Translations under genes and position numbers: made by a program
Shown: positions 26,757 through 36,581 of the stretch, one piece after another
Position numbering within the stretch: the first letter of the stretch is position 1
Layout of the letters: each line of letters starts with the position of its first letter
Assembly (NCBI RefSeq): GCF_009189165.1
Contig: NZ_CP045118.1
Location: 930,001-994,000, forward strand
DNA length: 64,000 nt
Source: Pseudomonas sp. SCB32
GTDB lineage: Bacteria; Pseudomonadota; Gammaproteobacteria; Pseudomonadales; Pseudomonadaceae
Direction of reading: 5' to 3'
The notes under the pieces: model-generated
Database searches by the model: none
The model's input: the letters and a program-made list of their open reading frames with translations, nothing else
What the model was told of the DNA's origin: nothing

Positions 26757-27617
26757 TCAGGCGAAGCGGTGCAGCAGCTCGGCGCGGGCGAGCAGCTGGA
26801 CGTCGCCGCCGACGCGGACGTCATCGTCCTGGCCGACCTGCACGTCGAGCCGGCTCGGACGGCCGACGAAGCGACCCTGGGACAGTTGGAACAGCTCGCC
26901 GCGTCGCGCCTTGCCCAGCTCCACCAGGTAGGCCGCGACAGGGCCGGCGGCGCTGCCGGTGGCGACGTCCTCGATGATCCCGGCGCCGTCCCAGGTACGG
27001 CCTTCGCGATTATCCACATCCAGCACGAAAACGAAGGCGGCGTGGAGCTTTGCCAGCTCCGCCGTCAGATCCGTGCGCTGGCGCACGCGGCCCAAGGCAT
27101 CGCTGCGCACTGGCAGCAGCAGATAGGGCAGGCCGGTGCTGACCACGGCGGCGGGGTAGTCGGCGAGGTCGGCGGCAGTCAGCGAGAATGCCTCGGCGAA
27201 CCAGCGGCGCGCGTCGTCATCCAGCACGCTGCCGAAGTCGGCGGCGCCCTGGTTCATCTCGGCGTGGAAGCCCGCACCGCGACGGCGGGTGAAAACCTTC
27301 ACTTCCTTGGCCGGCAGCTCCAGCCTCCAGTGTTCCTCTTCGCCGCGTTGGTGCAGGTGGTGCAGCAGCGCGGCGGCGCCCAGCACCGGATGGCCGGCGA
27401 AGGGCAGCTCCTCGTCGACGGTGAAGATGCGCGCCGAGTAGGTGTCCAGCGAGGCGGACGGGAACAGGAAGATCGACTCGAACTGGCGCAGCTCCTGGGT
27501 CAACGCCAGCAGGGTCTGTTCAGGGATGCCGCGGGCATCGGGGAACACCGCCAGGCCGTTGCCGGTGAGCGGTTGGTCGGCGAAGACGTCGAGCTGCCAG
27601 TAGTATTGCGCGGACAT
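26757..27617 (-). CDS. PhzF-family isomerase/epimerase-like protein
   Basis: 286 residues with the family N-terminus (DVFADQPLTGNGLAVFPDA) and a glutamate (E47 in QFESIFLF) at the position of the PhzF catalytic acid. The C-terminal half repeats the fold (DNREGRTWDGAGIIEDVATGSAAGPVAAYL). Members catalyse proton shifts or epimerisation of small acids. No phenazine genes are near, so this is a generic YddE/YHI9-type member rather than a phenazine enzyme. Divergent from alaC. Confidence 0.88.
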   Translation of the reverse strand: MSAQYYWQLDVFADQPLTGNGLAVFPDARGIPEQTLLALTQELRQFESIFLFPSASLDTYSARIFTVDEELPFAGHPVLGAAALLHHLHQRGEEEHWRLELPAKEVKVFTRRRGAGFHAEMNQGAADFGSVLDDDARRWFAEAFSLTAADLADYPAAVVSTGLPYLLLPVRSDALGRVRQRTDLTAELAKLHAAFVFVLDVDNREGRTWDGAGIIEDVATGSAAGPVAAYLVELGKARRGELFQLSQGRFVGRPSRLDVQVGQDDDVRVGGDVQLLARAELLHRFA

Positions 27618-27789
27618 GGGCCTCCAGATGCCGCCCTTGAGCGGCGCAAAGAAAAACTCGACAGCCAGCCTAGCGAGCTATATGTTCGCCGACAAGAAAG
27701 CGCAGGTCACAGCGCCGCGCTTTCCAGGCCACCGCAGTGGCCGGCGTCGCTCGGACGGTTCCGGGCGCCTACGTTAATCAGAGGACACC

Positions 27790-29007
27790 ATGACTGAACC
27801 CCGTTCAGCTCGTCGCTTTGCGCGCATCGATCGCCTGCCCCCCTACGTCTTCAACATCACCGCCGAGCTGAAGATGGCCGCCCGCCGCCGTGGCGAGGAC
27901 ATCATCGACCTGTCCATGGGCAACCCGGACGGGGCCACGCCGCCGCACATCGTCGAGAAACTCTGCCAGGTCGCCCAGCGCGAAGACACCCACGGCTACT
28001 CCACTTCCCGTGGCATTCCGCGTCTGCGCCGCGCCATCTCGCACTGGTACCGCGATCGCTACGAGGTTGAGATCGACCCGGAGTCCGAGGCCATCGTCAC
28101 CATCGGCTCCAAGGAAGGCCTGGCGCACCTGATGCTCGCCACCCTGGACCACGGCGACACCATCCTGGTGCCCAACCCCAGCTACCCGATCCACATCTAC
28201 GGCGCGGTGATCGCCGGCGCCCAGGTGCGCTCGGTGCCGCTGGTGCCGGGGATCGACTTCTTCAACGAGCTGGAGCGGGCGATCCGCGAATCGATTCCGA
28301 AGCCGAAGATGATGATCCTCGGCTTCCCCTCCAACCCCACTGCGCAGTGCGTGGAGCTGGACTTCTTCGAGCGCGTGGTCGATCTGGCCAAGCGCTACGA
28401 CGTGCTGGTGGTGCACGACCTGGCCTACGCGGACATCACCTTCGACGGCTGGAAGGCCCCGTCGATCATGCAGGTGCCCGGCGCCAAGGACATCGCGGTG
28501 GAGTTCTTCACCCTGTCCAAGAGCTACAACATGGCCGGCTGGCGTATCGGCTTCATGGTTGGCAACCCGGAGCTGGTCTCGGCCCTGGCGCGGATCAAGA
28601 GCTACCACGACTACGGCACCTTCACTCCGCTGCAGGTGGCGGCCATCGCCGCACTGGAAGGCGACCAGCAGTGCGTGCGCGACATCGCCGAGCAGTACCA
28701 GAAGCGCCGCGACGTGCTGGTGAAAGGCCTGCACGAAGCAGGCTGGATGGTGGAGAACCCCAAGGCCTCCATGTACATCTGGGCGAAGATTCCCGAGCCC
28801 TATGCACACATGGGTTCCCTGGAGTTCGCCAAGAAGCTGCTCAAGGACGCCAAGGTCTCGGTGTCGCCGGGCATCGGCTTCGGCGACTACGGTGACGACC
28901 ACGTGCGCTTCGCCCTGATCGAGAACCGCGATCGCCTGCGCCAGGCCGTGCGCGGGATCAAGGCGATGTTCCGCGCCGACGGGCTGTTGCCGGCCAAGGC
29001 GGAGTAA
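27790..29007 (+). CDS. alaC: Alanine transaminase AlaC
   Basis: 405 residues, nearly co-linear with E. coli AlaC (YfdZ) as I recall it: [46 protein letters not shown]. The pyridoxal-phosphate lysine is in [15 protein letters not shown] near residue 245. Interconverts pyruvate and alanine with glutamate. GAGGACACC precedes the ATG. A strong terminator follows the stop. Confidence 0.93.
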   Translation: MTEPRSARRFARIDRLPPYVFNITAELKMAARRRGEDIIDLSMGNPDGATPPHIVEKLCQVAQREDTHGYSTSRGIPRLRRAISHWYRDRYEVEIDPESEAIVTIGSKEGLAHLMLATLDHGDTILVPNPSYPIHIYGAVIAGAQVRSVPLVPGIDFFNELERAIRESIPKPKMMILGFPSNPTAQCVELDFFERVVDLAKRYDVLVVHDLAYADITFDGWKAPSIMQVPGAKDIAVEFFTLSKSYNMAGWRIGFMVGNPELVSALARIKSYHDYGTFTPLQVAAIAALEGDQQCVRDIAEQYQKRRDVLVKGLHEAGWMVENPKASMYIWAKIPEPYAHMGSLEFAKKLLKDAKVSVSPGIGFGDYGDDHVRFALIENRDRLRQAVRGIKAMFRADGLLPAKAE

Positions 29008-29017
29008 CGCCATTACG

Positions 29018-29054
29018 CGAAAAGGGCGGCCCATCGGCCGCCCTTTTCGTTTTG
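29018..29054 (+). terminator. Rho-independent terminator of alaC
   Basis: CGAAAAGGGCGGCC/GGCCGCCCTTTTCG, a 14-base stem with a four-base loop and trailing T-run. The A-tract on the other side would allow bidirectional use. Confidence 0.9.
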
Positions 29055-29165
29055 CAGTCCCTCACCCCATCGCGCTCGCGGAGCATTGTCACGCGGAAAC
29101 CCGGAGATAGCCCCGCGCGCCGGCGAACCCGCACTCAGGGGTGAGGGAAAGCCTTGGCCGTGGTG

Positions 29166-29600
29166 TCAGTGCGCGGGGTAGTCCGCCAGCACTTCACGCT
29201 GCCCGGTCCTGGTCAGGCCCACCACCTGGTAGGCGTCATGCCGATCACCCATTTCCATGCCGGGCGAGCCCACCGGCATGCCGGGGACGGCGGCACCGGC
29301 CAGATCGGCGCGTTCGCGCAGCTTCAGGACATCGGCGGCCGGCACATGGCCTTCGACGAACTTGCCGTCGATCACACCCGTGTGACATGAGCCCATGCTG
29401 TAAGGCACGCCAAGTTTGGTCTTCACTGCACTCATGTCCGCTTCGACGTGGTCGTTGACGGTGAAGCCGTTGCTTTCCAGGTGCTTGATCCAGTCCTTGC
29501 AGCAACTGCAGTTGGCATCGCGGTGAACGTCGATGGTCAGCGGTTCAGCGGCCTGGGCGGCGCCGGCGACAAGGGCGGTGAGCAGTAGCAGGGTACGCAT
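29166..29600 (-). CDS. Secreted DUF411 metal-binding protein
   Basis: 144 residues beginning MRTLLLLTALVAGAAQAAEP (signal peptide). The domain carries the CSCCKDWIKHLE motif and later SCHTGVIDGKFVEGHVPAADV, both hallmarks of DUF411, a family often linked to copper or mercury resistance. Periplasmic copper handling is the likely role. It is 15 kb from the cueA/copZ genes and I see no CueR box at its promoter. The long upstream in-frame extension is antisense to the next gene and was rejected. Confidence 0.88.
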   Translation of the reverse strand: MRTLLLLTALVAGAAQAAEPLTIDVHRDANCSCCKDWIKHLESNGFTVNDHVEADMSAVKTKLGVPYSMGSCHTGVIDGKFVEGHVPAADVLKLRERADLAGAAVPGMPVGSPGMEMGDRHDAYQVVGLTRTGQREVLADYPAH

Positions 29601-29801
29601 GGTGGAAACCTCGAAGACCAGAAGCGCCCGAGAATACTCCCGGCGGCTGGGCCACCCCATCGGCCAGCTGTATCCATATATGACGAAAGGCGCGAACTTG
29701 CCGCGTCTTCCGGGGTCTCTAGCTGATCGGTGATGCGTCCGCGGCACTGGGTCGCAGCGGTGGGCGCGTTGGAAATGGCTACTCGGCCAAGGAGAAAGAG
29801 C

Positions 29802-30275
29802 ATGCTCTTCGCCCGTCTCGTCCTGCTGGTCCAGGCTTTGGTGTGGGGTGGCCTGGGGCTGCTCTACTGGATTCGTCCCTACGAAATGGCCAACCTCAGC
29901 GGCATGCTGCTGATGGAGCCGTCCTCGGTGAGCGATGCCCGGGTGTTCTACGGCGGCCACCAGTTCGCCCTCGCCCTGTTCCTGGTGTTCGCCCTGCGCC
30001 GCCGCCTGCTGGTGCGGCCGGCACTGATCCTGGTAATCCTGGTGCAGCTGACCCTGACCCTGTCGCGCCTGCTGATCGCCTGGACCGAAGGCGGCATGGA
30101 GATGGACGCGCAGCTCGCTGGAGTGGTCTATCGCGGGGTGATCTCGGCGCTGGCGATCTTCGCGCTCTATTGGCTGGAGCGGCAATCGCGCAACCGGCCT
30201 GCCGCCACTCCTGGTGCCCCGACCAAGGAACCTGACGAGCCCGAGGAGCATCGGGCGGATTTCGAGGGGCTCTGA
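29802..30275 (+). CDS. DUF4345-like integral membrane protein
   Basis: 157 residues, about four membrane helices (ARLVLLVQALVWGGLGLLYW, HQFALALFLVFAL, RPALILVILVQLTL, GVISALAIFALYWL) and a charged C-terminal tail. AAGGAG lies eight bases before the ATG at 29802, which coincides with the first helix. Function unknown. Confidence 0.8.
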   Translation: MLFARLVLLVQALVWGGLGLLYWIRPYEMANLSGMLLMEPSSVSDARVFYGGHQFALALFLVFALRRRLLVRPALILVILVQLTLTLSRLLIAWTEGGMEMDAQLAGVVYRGVISALAIFALYWLERQSRNRPAATPGAPTKEPDEPEEHRADFEGL

Positions 30276-30405
30276 ACAGCGCAAAAGCCCCGGTCGAACG
30301 TCAGCGGCCGGATGAGCGGGGCGGCGCAACGCACCCGGAATGCCGGGTTACCGCGCGTGTCGTGCTATCGTATTGATTTTGCGGTAGAAGCAGGGCGGGA
30401 CCAGC

Positions 30406-30708
30406 ATGAAGTTCGTACATCAACGTGAACACCTGAACGAAGGCGATCTGGTGGTCATCGAGTGCTCCATGACCTGCAACATCCGCCTGATGACTGACGC
30501 CAACTTCCGCAGCTTCAAGAACGGTGGCCGTCACGCCTACCACGGCGGCGCCTTCGACCGCTTCCCGGCGAAGATCAAGGTGCCCAGCACCGGCTACTGG
30601 AACGTCACCATCGACACCGTGACCCGCCGCGCCATCAGCGTCACGCGCAAGGCCGACTTCAAGTACAGCATCAAGTTCGTCCGCAAGTCGCCGTCCAACT
30701 ACAGCTGA
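30406..30708 (+). CDS. DUF1883 domain protein
   Basis: 100 residues covering one DUF1883 domain (FVHQREHLNEGDLVVIECS...NIRLMTDANFRSFKNG...YWNVTIDT). The same domain occurs fused to TIR domains in other bacteria, but here it stands alone. The fold is beta-rich; biochemical role unknown. GGGACC upstream is a weak ribosome-binding site. The stop is three bases from the convergent lipoprotein gene. Confidence 0.82.
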   Translation: MKFVHQREHLNEGDLVVIECSMTCNIRLMTDANFRSFKNGGRHAYHGGAFDRFPAKIKVPSTGYWNVTIDTVTRRAISVTRKADFKYSIKFVRKSPSNYS

Positions 30709-30711
30709 TAC

Positions 30712-31206
30712 TCAGCGTCCGGCGTGCGCGGGGAAGTCCTTCAGCAGCCGGGCGATGCCAGTGTCGAACGCCTGCTGGGTCAGGGACGGATCGTGCAGCT
30801 GGCGGGCCCCCTGGACCTGCAACAGCACCTCGCCTGAGGCTTCGTCGAGAATCCGCAGGGCCAGTCGGGCCTCTGCGGAGTCGGTGATCTGTGTCTGCGT
30901 GATCACGCCTGCGGAAGTTGCCACCGGCCGCTGGACAATCCCTGCCTGGTTGTCCAGCCCGAACAGGTAGATCACCCGCATGTCCCCCGAGCTTTCCTGG
31001 TAGCGATAACCCTTGGCCTCCAGCGCCCGGCGTACGCCGAGGTCGAAGCGGTCTTCGAGGTCTTCGCGTTGCCCCGGCGCGCGCGCGGCCTGGATGAAGA
31101 AGGTGCTCTGGTGGCCATCGGCGTTCGGCGAGACGCTGACGGTGGCGGGGTCGCTGGCGCAGCCGGCCAGCAGGAGAAGCAGCAGGGGCAGGATCAGGCG
31201 GGGCAT
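30712..31206 (-). CDS. DUF4136 lipoprotein
   Basis: 164 residues with a lipoprotein signal (LLLLLLAGCAS; C16), then the DUF4136 domain (ARAPGQREDLEDRFDLGVRRALEAKGYRY and SGEVLLQVQGARQL). Outer-membrane or periplasmic lipoprotein of unknown role. Convergent with the DUF1883 gene. Confidence 0.85.
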   Translation of the reverse strand: MPRLILPLLLLLLAGCASDPATVSVSPNADGHQSTFFIQAARAPGQREDLEDRFDLGVRRALEAKGYRYQESSGDMRVIYLFGLDNQAGIVQRPVATSAGVITQTQITDSAEARLALRILDEASGEVLLQVQGARQLHDPSLTQQAFDTGIARLLKDFPAHAGR

Positions 31207-31260
31207 GGGCGGTACTCTGGTTATTGTGCCCCTAGCCTAGCCCTTTGAGCGCAAGACGCC

Positions 31261-31279
31261 GCCCAACTCTTGGTTGGGC
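31261..31279 (-). terminator. Hairpin after trmA
   Basis: GCCCAAC/GTTGGGC stem with a five-base loop ten bases after the trmA stop; T-tract weak. Confidence 0.5.
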
Positions 31280-31288
31280 GTTGCCTGT

Positions 31289-32374
31289 TCAGCGGCGGGT
31301 CAACAGCACACCGGCTTCCATGTGGTGGGTGTAGGGGAACTGGTCGAACAGAGCGCAGCGGCTGACCTGGTGGGTGTCGTGCAGCTGGGCGATGTTCTGC
31401 GCCAGGGTCTCCGGGTTGCAGGAGATGTACAGGATGCTGTCGAAGCGGCGGGTCAGTTCGCAGGTTTCCGGGTCCATGCCGGCGCGTGGCGGGTCGACGA
31501 ACACGCTGCCGAATTCGTAGGACTTCAGGTCCACGTCGGTCAGGCGGCGGAACGGGCGCACGTCGTTGAGGGCCTGGGTCAGCTCCTCGGCGGACAGGCG
31601 TACCAGAGTCACATTGTCCACGGCGTTGTCGGCCAGATTCGCCAGGGCGGCGTTCACCGAAGTCTTGCTGATCTCGGTGGCCAGCACCTTGCGCACGCGG
31701 GTGGCCAGCGGCAGGGTGAAATTGCCGTTGCCGCAGTACAGCTCCAGCAGGTCGTCGTCGCGCTGGCCGAGGGCGTCGAACGCCCAGTTGAGCATCTTCT
31801 GGCAGACCTCGCCGTTGGGCTGGGTGAAGGCGCCCTCCGGCTGGCGGTAGCGGAAGGTGCGGCCGGCGACGGTCAGCTCTTCGTTCACATAGTCACGTCC
31901 CACCACCAGACGCTTGCCACGGGAGCGGCCGACGATGCTCACGCCCAGTTCGGCGGCCAGCTTCTCAGCGGCGGCTTGCCAGGCGGCGTCCACCGGGCGG
32001 TGGTAGCAGAGGGTGATCAGCGCGTCGCCCGCCAGGGTGGTGAGGAACTCCACCTGGAACAGCTTGTGGCCCAGGGTCGGCTCGGCCCAGGCGGCCTTCA
32101 GGCGCGGCATCAGCTCGTTGATGCGCTTGCTGGCGATGGGGAACTCTTCGATCAGGATCGGCGTGTGCTTGTCGCCCTGCTCGAACATCGCGTAGTGGCG
32201 TGCCTCGCCCTCGCGCCACAGGCGGAACTCGGCGCGCAGGCGGTAATGCTCACGAGGCGAGTCGAACACCTCCGGCTCCGGCGCGGCGAAGGGCGCCAGC
32301 AGCTCGCGCAGGCGGGCGGCCTTGTCGGCCAGTTGGCTGTCGTATTGGGAGGGATCGAAACGCGGACTGCTCAT
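31289..32374 (-). CDS. trmA: tRNA (uracil-54-C5)-methyltransferase TrmA
   Basis: 361 residues, the normal TrmA length. The SAM-binding motif is [28 protein letters not shown] and [14 protein letters not shown] carry the catalytic Cys of RNA m5U methyltransferases. No N-terminal TRAM domain or Fe-S cysteines, which separates it from RlmD/RumA. Methylates U54 in the T-loop of tRNA. Confidence 0.95.
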   Translation of the reverse strand: MSSPRFDPSQYDSQLADKAARLRELLAPFAAPEPEVFDSPREHYRLRAEFRLWREGEARHYAMFEQGDKHTPILIEEFPIASKRINELMPRLKAAWAEPTLGHKLFQVEFLTTLAGDALITLCYHRPVDAAWQAAAEKLAAELGVSIVGRSRGKRLVVGRDYVNEELTVAGRTFRYRQPEGAFTQPNGEVCQKMLNWAFDALGQRDDDLLELYCGNGNFTLPLATRVRKVLATEISKTSVNAALANLADNAVDNVTLVRLSAEELTQALNDVRPFRRLTDVDLKSYEFGSVFVDPPRAGMDPETCELTRRFDSILYISCNPETLAQNIAQLHDTHQVSRCALFDQFPYTHHMEAGVLLTRR

Positions 32375-32432
32375 GGGGCGGGTAACTCGTATGTATCGGC
32401 GGCGGGCGATGGGATCGGGCCCATGCTACAGG

Positions 32433-32595
32433 ATTGTCGCTGGACTCCCGCATTCGCGGGAGAGACGGTAGGGCCCGATGCTCGGGCCCAGCGCCACCGC
32501 TGCGAATGCGGTTTCTGCGTCATCCCCGCGAGCGCGGGACGCGGCTCCATCGCGAACAGCGCTTGCGCTGGCCCGAAGGGGGATCACCCAGAAAC
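32433..32595. repeat. Short palindromic repeat cluster (GCTCCCGC..GCGGGAGTGAC type)
   Basis: Contains ACTCCCGCATTCGCGGGAGAGAC, a GGGCCCGATGCTCGGGCCC palindrome, then CGTCATCCCCGCGAGCGCGGGA and a final ACCCAGAAA. The outer parts recur in the composite repeats at 36380 and 44797. Fills the trmA-permease spacer. Confidence 0.65.
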
Positions 32596-32600
32596 AGCTA

Positions 32601-33896
32601 TCAGGCGTTGTACCAGCCCAGCTTGATGACAAACAGCACGGACAGGATCACCAGCGCCGGGTTCAGCTCGCGGAAGCGGCCGGACAGCAGCTTGCAGGCG
32701 GTCCAGGTGATGAATCCGAAGGCGATGCCGTTGGCGATGGAGAAGGTCAGCGGCATGGCCAGCGCGGTGACCACGACCGGGGCGGAAACGGTCAGGTCGT
32801 CCCAGTCGATTTCGGCCAGGCCCGAGGCCATCAGCACGGCGACGAAGAACAGCGCCGGCGCGGTGGCGAATGCCGGGACGTTGCCCGCCAGCGGGGCGAA
32901 GAACAGCGCCAGCAGGAACAGGATGGCGACCACGATGGCGGTCAGGCCGGTACGGCCGCCGGCGGAAACGCCCGCGGCGGACTCGATGTAGCTGGTGGTG
33001 GTGGAGGTGCCCAGCAGCGAGCCGAACATGGCGGCGGTGCTGTCGGCGATCAGGGCGCGGCCCATCTTCGGCATGTGCCCGTCCTTGCCCATCAGGCCGG
33101 CGCGCTTGGCCACGCCGATCAGGGTGCCGGAGTTGTCGAACAGGTCGACGAAGAGGAAGGCGAAGATCACGCTGGTCAGGCCGATATCCAGGGCGCCCTT
33201 GATGTCCAGCTGCAGGAAGGTCGGCGCCAGCGACGGCGGCATCGACACCACGCCGCCGAACTGGGTGACGCCCAGGGCGATGGCGATGAAGGTCACCACC
33301 AGGATGCCGATCATCACTGCGCCGGTCACGCGGCGGGCTTCCAGGGCGACGATCAGGATGAAGCCGAGGATCGCTAGCAGCGGCTCGGGCTTGGCCAGGT
33401 CACCCATGCCCACCAGGGTGGCGGCGTTGGCGACGACGATGCCCGATTCCTTCAGCGCGATCAGTGCGAGGAACAGGCCGATGCCCGCGGCAATCGCCGA
33501 GCGCAGTGCCAGTGGGATGCTGTTGATGATCCACTCGCGGATGCGGAAGATCGAAATGATGAAGAACATGCACGCGGAGAGGAACACCGCACCGAGCGCC
33601 ACCTGCCAGGTGTGGCCCATGTGCAGGACCACGGTGTAGGTGAAGAAGGCGTTCAGGCCCATGCCGGGCGCCAGGGCGATCGGGTAGTTGGCGATCAGGC
33701 CCATGATGGCCGAGCCGATGGCTGCGGCCAGGCAGGTGGCGACGAACACCGCGCCCTTGTCCATGCCCGTCTCGCCGAGGATGCTCGGGTTGACGAAGAG
33801 GATGTAGGCCATGGTCAGGAAGGTGGTGATACCCGCCAGGATCTCGGTGCGCACATTGGTGTTGTGCGCGTTGAGTTGGAACAGCTTTTCCAGCAT
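32601..33896 (-). CDS. NCS2-family purine permease (AzgA/GhxP-like)
   Basis: 431 residues with about 12-14 hydrophobic segments. It starts MLEKLFQLNAHNTNVRTEIL and has the family features GITTFLTMAYILFVNP, GLNAFFTYTVV and TTTSYIESAAGVSAGGRTGLTA. This AzgA subgroup takes up adenine, guanine or hypoxanthine. GGGGAG precedes the ATG at 33896; 69 upstream codons cover a hairpin leader and are rejected. Confidence 0.92.
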   Translation of the reverse strand: MLEKLFQLNAHNTNVRTEILAGITTFLTMAYILFVNPSILGETGMDKGAVFVATCLAAAIGSAIMGLIANYPIALAPGMGLNAFFTYTVVLHMGHTWQVALGAVFLSACMFFIISIFRIREWIINSIPLALRSAIAAGIGLFLALIALKESGIVVANAATLVGMGDLAKPEPLLAILGFILIVALEARRVTGAVMIGILVVTFIAIALGVTQFGGVVSMPPSLAPTFLQLDIKGALDIGLTSVIFAFLFVDLFDNSGTLIGVAKRAGLMGKDGHMPKMGRALIADSTAAMFGSLLGTSTTTSYIESAAGVSAGGRTGLTAIVVAILFLLALFFAPLAGNVPAFATAPALFFVAVLMASGLAEIDWDDLTVSAPVVVTALAMPLTFSIANGIAFGFITWTACKLLSGRFRELNPALVILSVLFVIKLGWYNA

Positions 33897-33949
33897 GTTT
33901 GGCTCCCCGTGACGCTGTCCGCGTCGTTGTCGTTCTGGCCGGGAAAAGC

Positions 33950-33981
33950 AAAGCGCATGCCCGTCCGGGGCATGCAGCTTT
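33950..33981 (-). promoter_or_regulatory. Stable hairpin in the purine-permease leader
   Basis: GCATGCCC/GGGCATGC (eight-base perfect stem) inside an AAAGC/GCTTT pair, 54-85 bases upstream of the start codon. It could be an attenuator or part of a structured leader. I cannot match it to a known purine riboswitch. Confidence 0.4.
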
Positions 33982-34174
33982 CTTGTGTCCGGCAAAAAGG
34001 CGCGCATGATACCAGCTCGTCCTGCGCCGGAGAATTTCTGACCGGACCGCCAGCATCCGTTCGTCATCCAGCATAGTCGCGGGTGCCGACCAAGGGAGTG
34101 CAACTTGTTCCACCAGGGTGGTCTGAGTCTCTATGATCCTGGCCTGACCGGCCCTTCTGCCTGATTCGCAATCG

Positions 34175-34666
34175 ATGAAACGCTCGATACCGCTCCTCTT
34201 CGCCGCTCTGCTGGCCGCCTGCGCCGGTGCTCCGCCGAGCGCCCCGCAGCACAGCTTCGACGTCCATACCCTGGCCGAACGCCCCTCGGCCGGCACCCGC
34301 ACCTTGGCTGACCCACAGGGCAAGGCGGTGCTGGTGGTGACCCAGCCGGTCCTGACCCAGCGCGACGTGCAGCAGGCCGAACTGGCCAGCGTCGCCGACG
34401 GCAAGCCGGCGGTGCGCGTGCTGTTCACGCCGGAGGCCAGTCAACGCCTGGCCAAACTGACCCGGGAAGAGCAGGGCAAGGCCCTGGCGGTGGTGATCGA
34501 TGGGCAATTGAGGCTGTTGCCGAAGGTCGACCGTCCGGTGACCGATGGCCGCGTGCTGCTCCAGGGCTTCGCCAGCCGGGCCGAAGCGGAAACGCTGGTA
34601 CGCCGGCTGAACGAACTTCGAGATACGCCGGTGCAACCGGAGCAGGGGGCGGGTGGGCAGCCGTAG
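34175..34666 (+). CDS. SecD P1-like domain lipoprotein
   Basis: 163 residues with a lipoprotein signal (LLFAALLAACAG; C16). The region VLTQRDVQQAELASVADGKPAVRVLFTPEASQRLAKLTREEQGK resembles the first periplasmic domain of SecD found in small stand-alone proteins. A periplasmic lipoprotein of unknown function. Divergent from the purine permease. Confidence 0.78.
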   Translation: MKRSIPLLFAALLAACAGAPPSAPQHSFDVHTLAERPSAGTRTLADPQGKAVLVVTQPVLTQRDVQQAELASVADGKPAVRVLFTPEASQRLAKLTREEQGKALAVVIDGQLRLLPKVDRPVTDGRVLLQGFASRAEAETLVRRLNELRDTPVQPEQGAGGQP

Positions 34667-34702
34667 CTTCTTTATGGAGGTGCCTGAGGCGCGGGGTTTG
34701 TC

Positions 34703-34778
34703 GTAGGGCGAATAACCTGGAACAGGTCATCCGCCGATGGCCCGATGGCGGATAACGCTGGCGCGTTATGCACCCTAC
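34703..34778. repeat. Long inverted repeat (GTAGGGCGAATAAC...GTTATGCACCCTAC)
   Basis: Outer GTAGGG/CCCTAC, GAATAAC/GTTATGC and inner ATCCGCC/GGCGGAT pairs give nested stems. Same type as 9928 and 25636. Confidence 0.75.
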
Positions 34779-34832
34779 GAAGCGATATTCAGCGCGGAAC
34801 GCTTTTCGAGGGGCCGAGGAGAGCGCTCAGTC

Positions 34833-34887
34833 CTTGCTCGCAAATGCTCCCGCTGCGGGGTTTGTTCGCGAGCAAGCTCGCTCCTAC
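34833..34887. repeat. REP-like hairpin, degenerate left arm
   Basis: The right arm TTCGCGAGCAAGCTCGCTCC is identical to that at 11174-11193; the left arm (TTGCTCGCAAATGCTCCC) is degraded. Confidence 0.7.
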
Positions 34888-34913
34888 AGGTTTGGACCGC
34901 CTTTCGCACCAAT

Positions 34914-34943
34914 GAAAAAGCCCGGCATCTGCCGGGCTTTTTC
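34914..34943 (-). terminator. Rho-independent terminator of glyA
   Basis: GAAAAAGCCCGGCA/TGCCGGGCTTTTTC, 14-base perfect stem with a two-base apex, A/T tracts on both sides, 16 bases after the glyA stop. Confidence 0.9.
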
Positions 34944-34959
34944 GTTTCGCGGTTCGGGC

Positions 34960-36213
34960 TTAGGCGCCGTATACCGGGAACTTGGCGCAGATGGCCTTGA
35001 CCTTCTCGCGCACGCCGTCCACCACGGACTCGTCGCCCATGTTGGTCAGGATGTCGCAGATCCAGCCGGCCAGTTCGCGGCACTCGGCTTCCTTGAAGCC
35101 GCGGGTGGTCACGGCGGGGGTGCCGATGCGCAGGCCGGAGGTGACGAACGGGGAACGCGGGTCGTTCGGCACGCTGTTCTTATTCACGGTGATGAAGGCG
35201 CGGCCCAGGGCGGCGTCGGCGTCCTTACCGGTGATGTCCTGCTTGATCAGGGACAGCAGGAACAGGTGGTTCTGGGTACCGCCGGAAACCACGTCGAAGC
35301 CGCGCTCGATGAACACGCTGGCCATGGTCTGGGCGTTCTTCAGGACCTGCTGCTGGTAGGCCTTGAACTCGGGCTGCAGGGCTTCCTTGAAGCACACGGC
35401 CTTGGCGGCGATCACGTGCTCCAGCGGGCCACCCTGGGCGCCCGGGAAGACAGCGGAGTTCAGCTTCTTCTCGATCTCTTCGTTCTTGCGAGCGAGGATC
35501 AGGCCGCCGCGCGGGCCGCGCAGGGTCTTGTGGGTGGTGGTGGTGACCACGTCGGCGAACGGAACCGGGTTCGGGTAGACGCCAGCGGCGACCAGACCGG
35601 CCACGTGGGCCATGTCGACGAACAGGTAGGCACCGACCTTGTCGGCGATGGCGCGGAAGCGGGCGAAGTCCAGCACCTGGGAGTAGGCCGAGAAGCCGGC
35701 GACGATCATCTTCGGCTTGTGCTCGACAGCCAGGCGCTCGACTTCGTCGTAGTCGATCAGGCCGGCGTCGGTGATGCCGTACTGCACAGCGTGGTACAGC
35801 TTGCCGGAGGAGGAAACGCTGGCGCCGTGGGTCAGGTGACCGCCATGGGCCAGGCTCATGCCCAGGATGGTGTCACCGGCCGACAGCAGGGCCAGGTAGA
35901 CGGCGGAGTTGGCCTGGGAGCCGGCATGCGGCTGGACGTTGGCGTAGTCGGCGCCGAACAGCTCCTTGGCGCGGTCGATGGCCAGCTGCTCGACGATGTC
36001 GACGTACTCGCAACCACCGTAGTAGCGCTTGCCCGGGTAGCCTTCGGCGTACTTGTTGGTCAGCACCGAACCCTGGGCTTCCATCACCGCCGGGCTGGTG
36101 TAGTTCTCGGAGGCGATGAGCTCGATGTGCTCTTCCTGGCGCTGGGCTTCTTGCTCCATCGCGGCGAAGAGTTCGGCATCGTAGCGGGCGAGGGTCAAAT
36201 CACGGCTGAACAT
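34960..36213 (-). CDS. glyA: Serine hydroxymethyltransferase
   Basis: 417 residues starting [20 protein letters not shown]. Full SHMT features: [13 protein letters not shown] near 34, the pyridoxal-phosphate lysine in [16 protein letters not shown] near residue 228, and the C-terminal [16 protein letters not shown]. Interconverts serine and glycine with tetrahydrofolate, providing one-carbon units. AGAGGA precedes the ATG. Position beside morA corresponds to PAO1 PA4602 (glyA3 there); this genome may have other glyA copies elsewhere. Confidence 0.97.
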   Translation of the reverse strand: MFSRDLTLARYDAELFAAMEQEAQRQEEHIELIASENYTSPAVMEAQGSVLTNKYAEGYPGKRYYGGCEYVDIVEQLAIDRAKELFGADYANVQPHAGSQANSAVYLALLSAGDTILGMSLAHGGHLTHGASVSSSGKLYHAVQYGITDAGLIDYDEVERLAVEHKPKMIVAGFSAYSQVLDFARFRAIADKVGAYLFVDMAHVAGLVAAGVYPNPVPFADVVTTTTHKTLRGPRGGLILARKNEEIEKKLNSAVFPGAQGGPLEHVIAAKAVCFKEALQPEFKAYQQQVLKNAQTMASVFIERGFDVVSGGTQNHLFLLSLIKQDITGKDADAALGRAFITVNKNSVPNDPRSPFVTSGLRIGTPAVTTRGFKEAECRELAGWICDILTNMGDESVVDGVREKVKAICAKFPVYGA

Positions 36214-36379
36214 GGCGGTCCTCTTAAGGATCGGGTGCTGGGAAAGGCGCGCATTCTAACCCAAGGCGCCGGTGCTGGCACATGAAAGGCGGTCATGTGG
36301 CTGACAAGCGGGGTTCAAGGCATGGCGGTACGCGGAATTGAGAGCGGTTTGGCACCGATGGTGGGCCGGGCGTAGGGGC

Positions 36380-36554
36380 AACTGTCTTTTGGGCTCCCGC
36401 GCTCGCGGGAGTGACGGTGTCATGCATCGCCCTCTGCACACGTCATCCCCACGAACGCGGGGACCCAGAAAACTATGTAGCGGACTTCGTCCGCGATCGA
36501 TTTCCGGCGGCTCCCAGCCGGCCGGTGGCACATCGCGGACGGAGTCCGCTCCTA
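36380..36554. repeat. Composite repeat, copy 1
   Basis: Order: AACTGTCTTTTGGGCTCCCGCG, palindromic CTCCCGCGCTCGCGGGAG, CGTCATCCCCACGAACGCGGGG, ACCCAGAAAAC, then AGCGGACTTCGTCCGCGAT...ATCGCGGACGGAGTCCGCTCCTA. The same blocks in the same order form the copy at 44797-44956. It fills most of the 368-bp spacer between morA and glyA; nothing else is recognisable there. Confidence 0.8.
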
Positions 36555-36581
36555 CGCAAAGCCGGACGCCGTGCCGTGCGA

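Noticed and set aside
26757..27617. phzF family gene considered as a sign of a phenazine cluster
   Set aside because: No other phenazine gene is near; the sequence fits the widespread generic PhzF-like proteins.
30406..30708. DUF1883 gene considered as a defence gene because the domain is sometimes fused to TIR domains
   Set aside because: Here it stands alone, with no TIR domain, nuclease or other defence gene nearby, and its neighbours are ordinary envelope genes.
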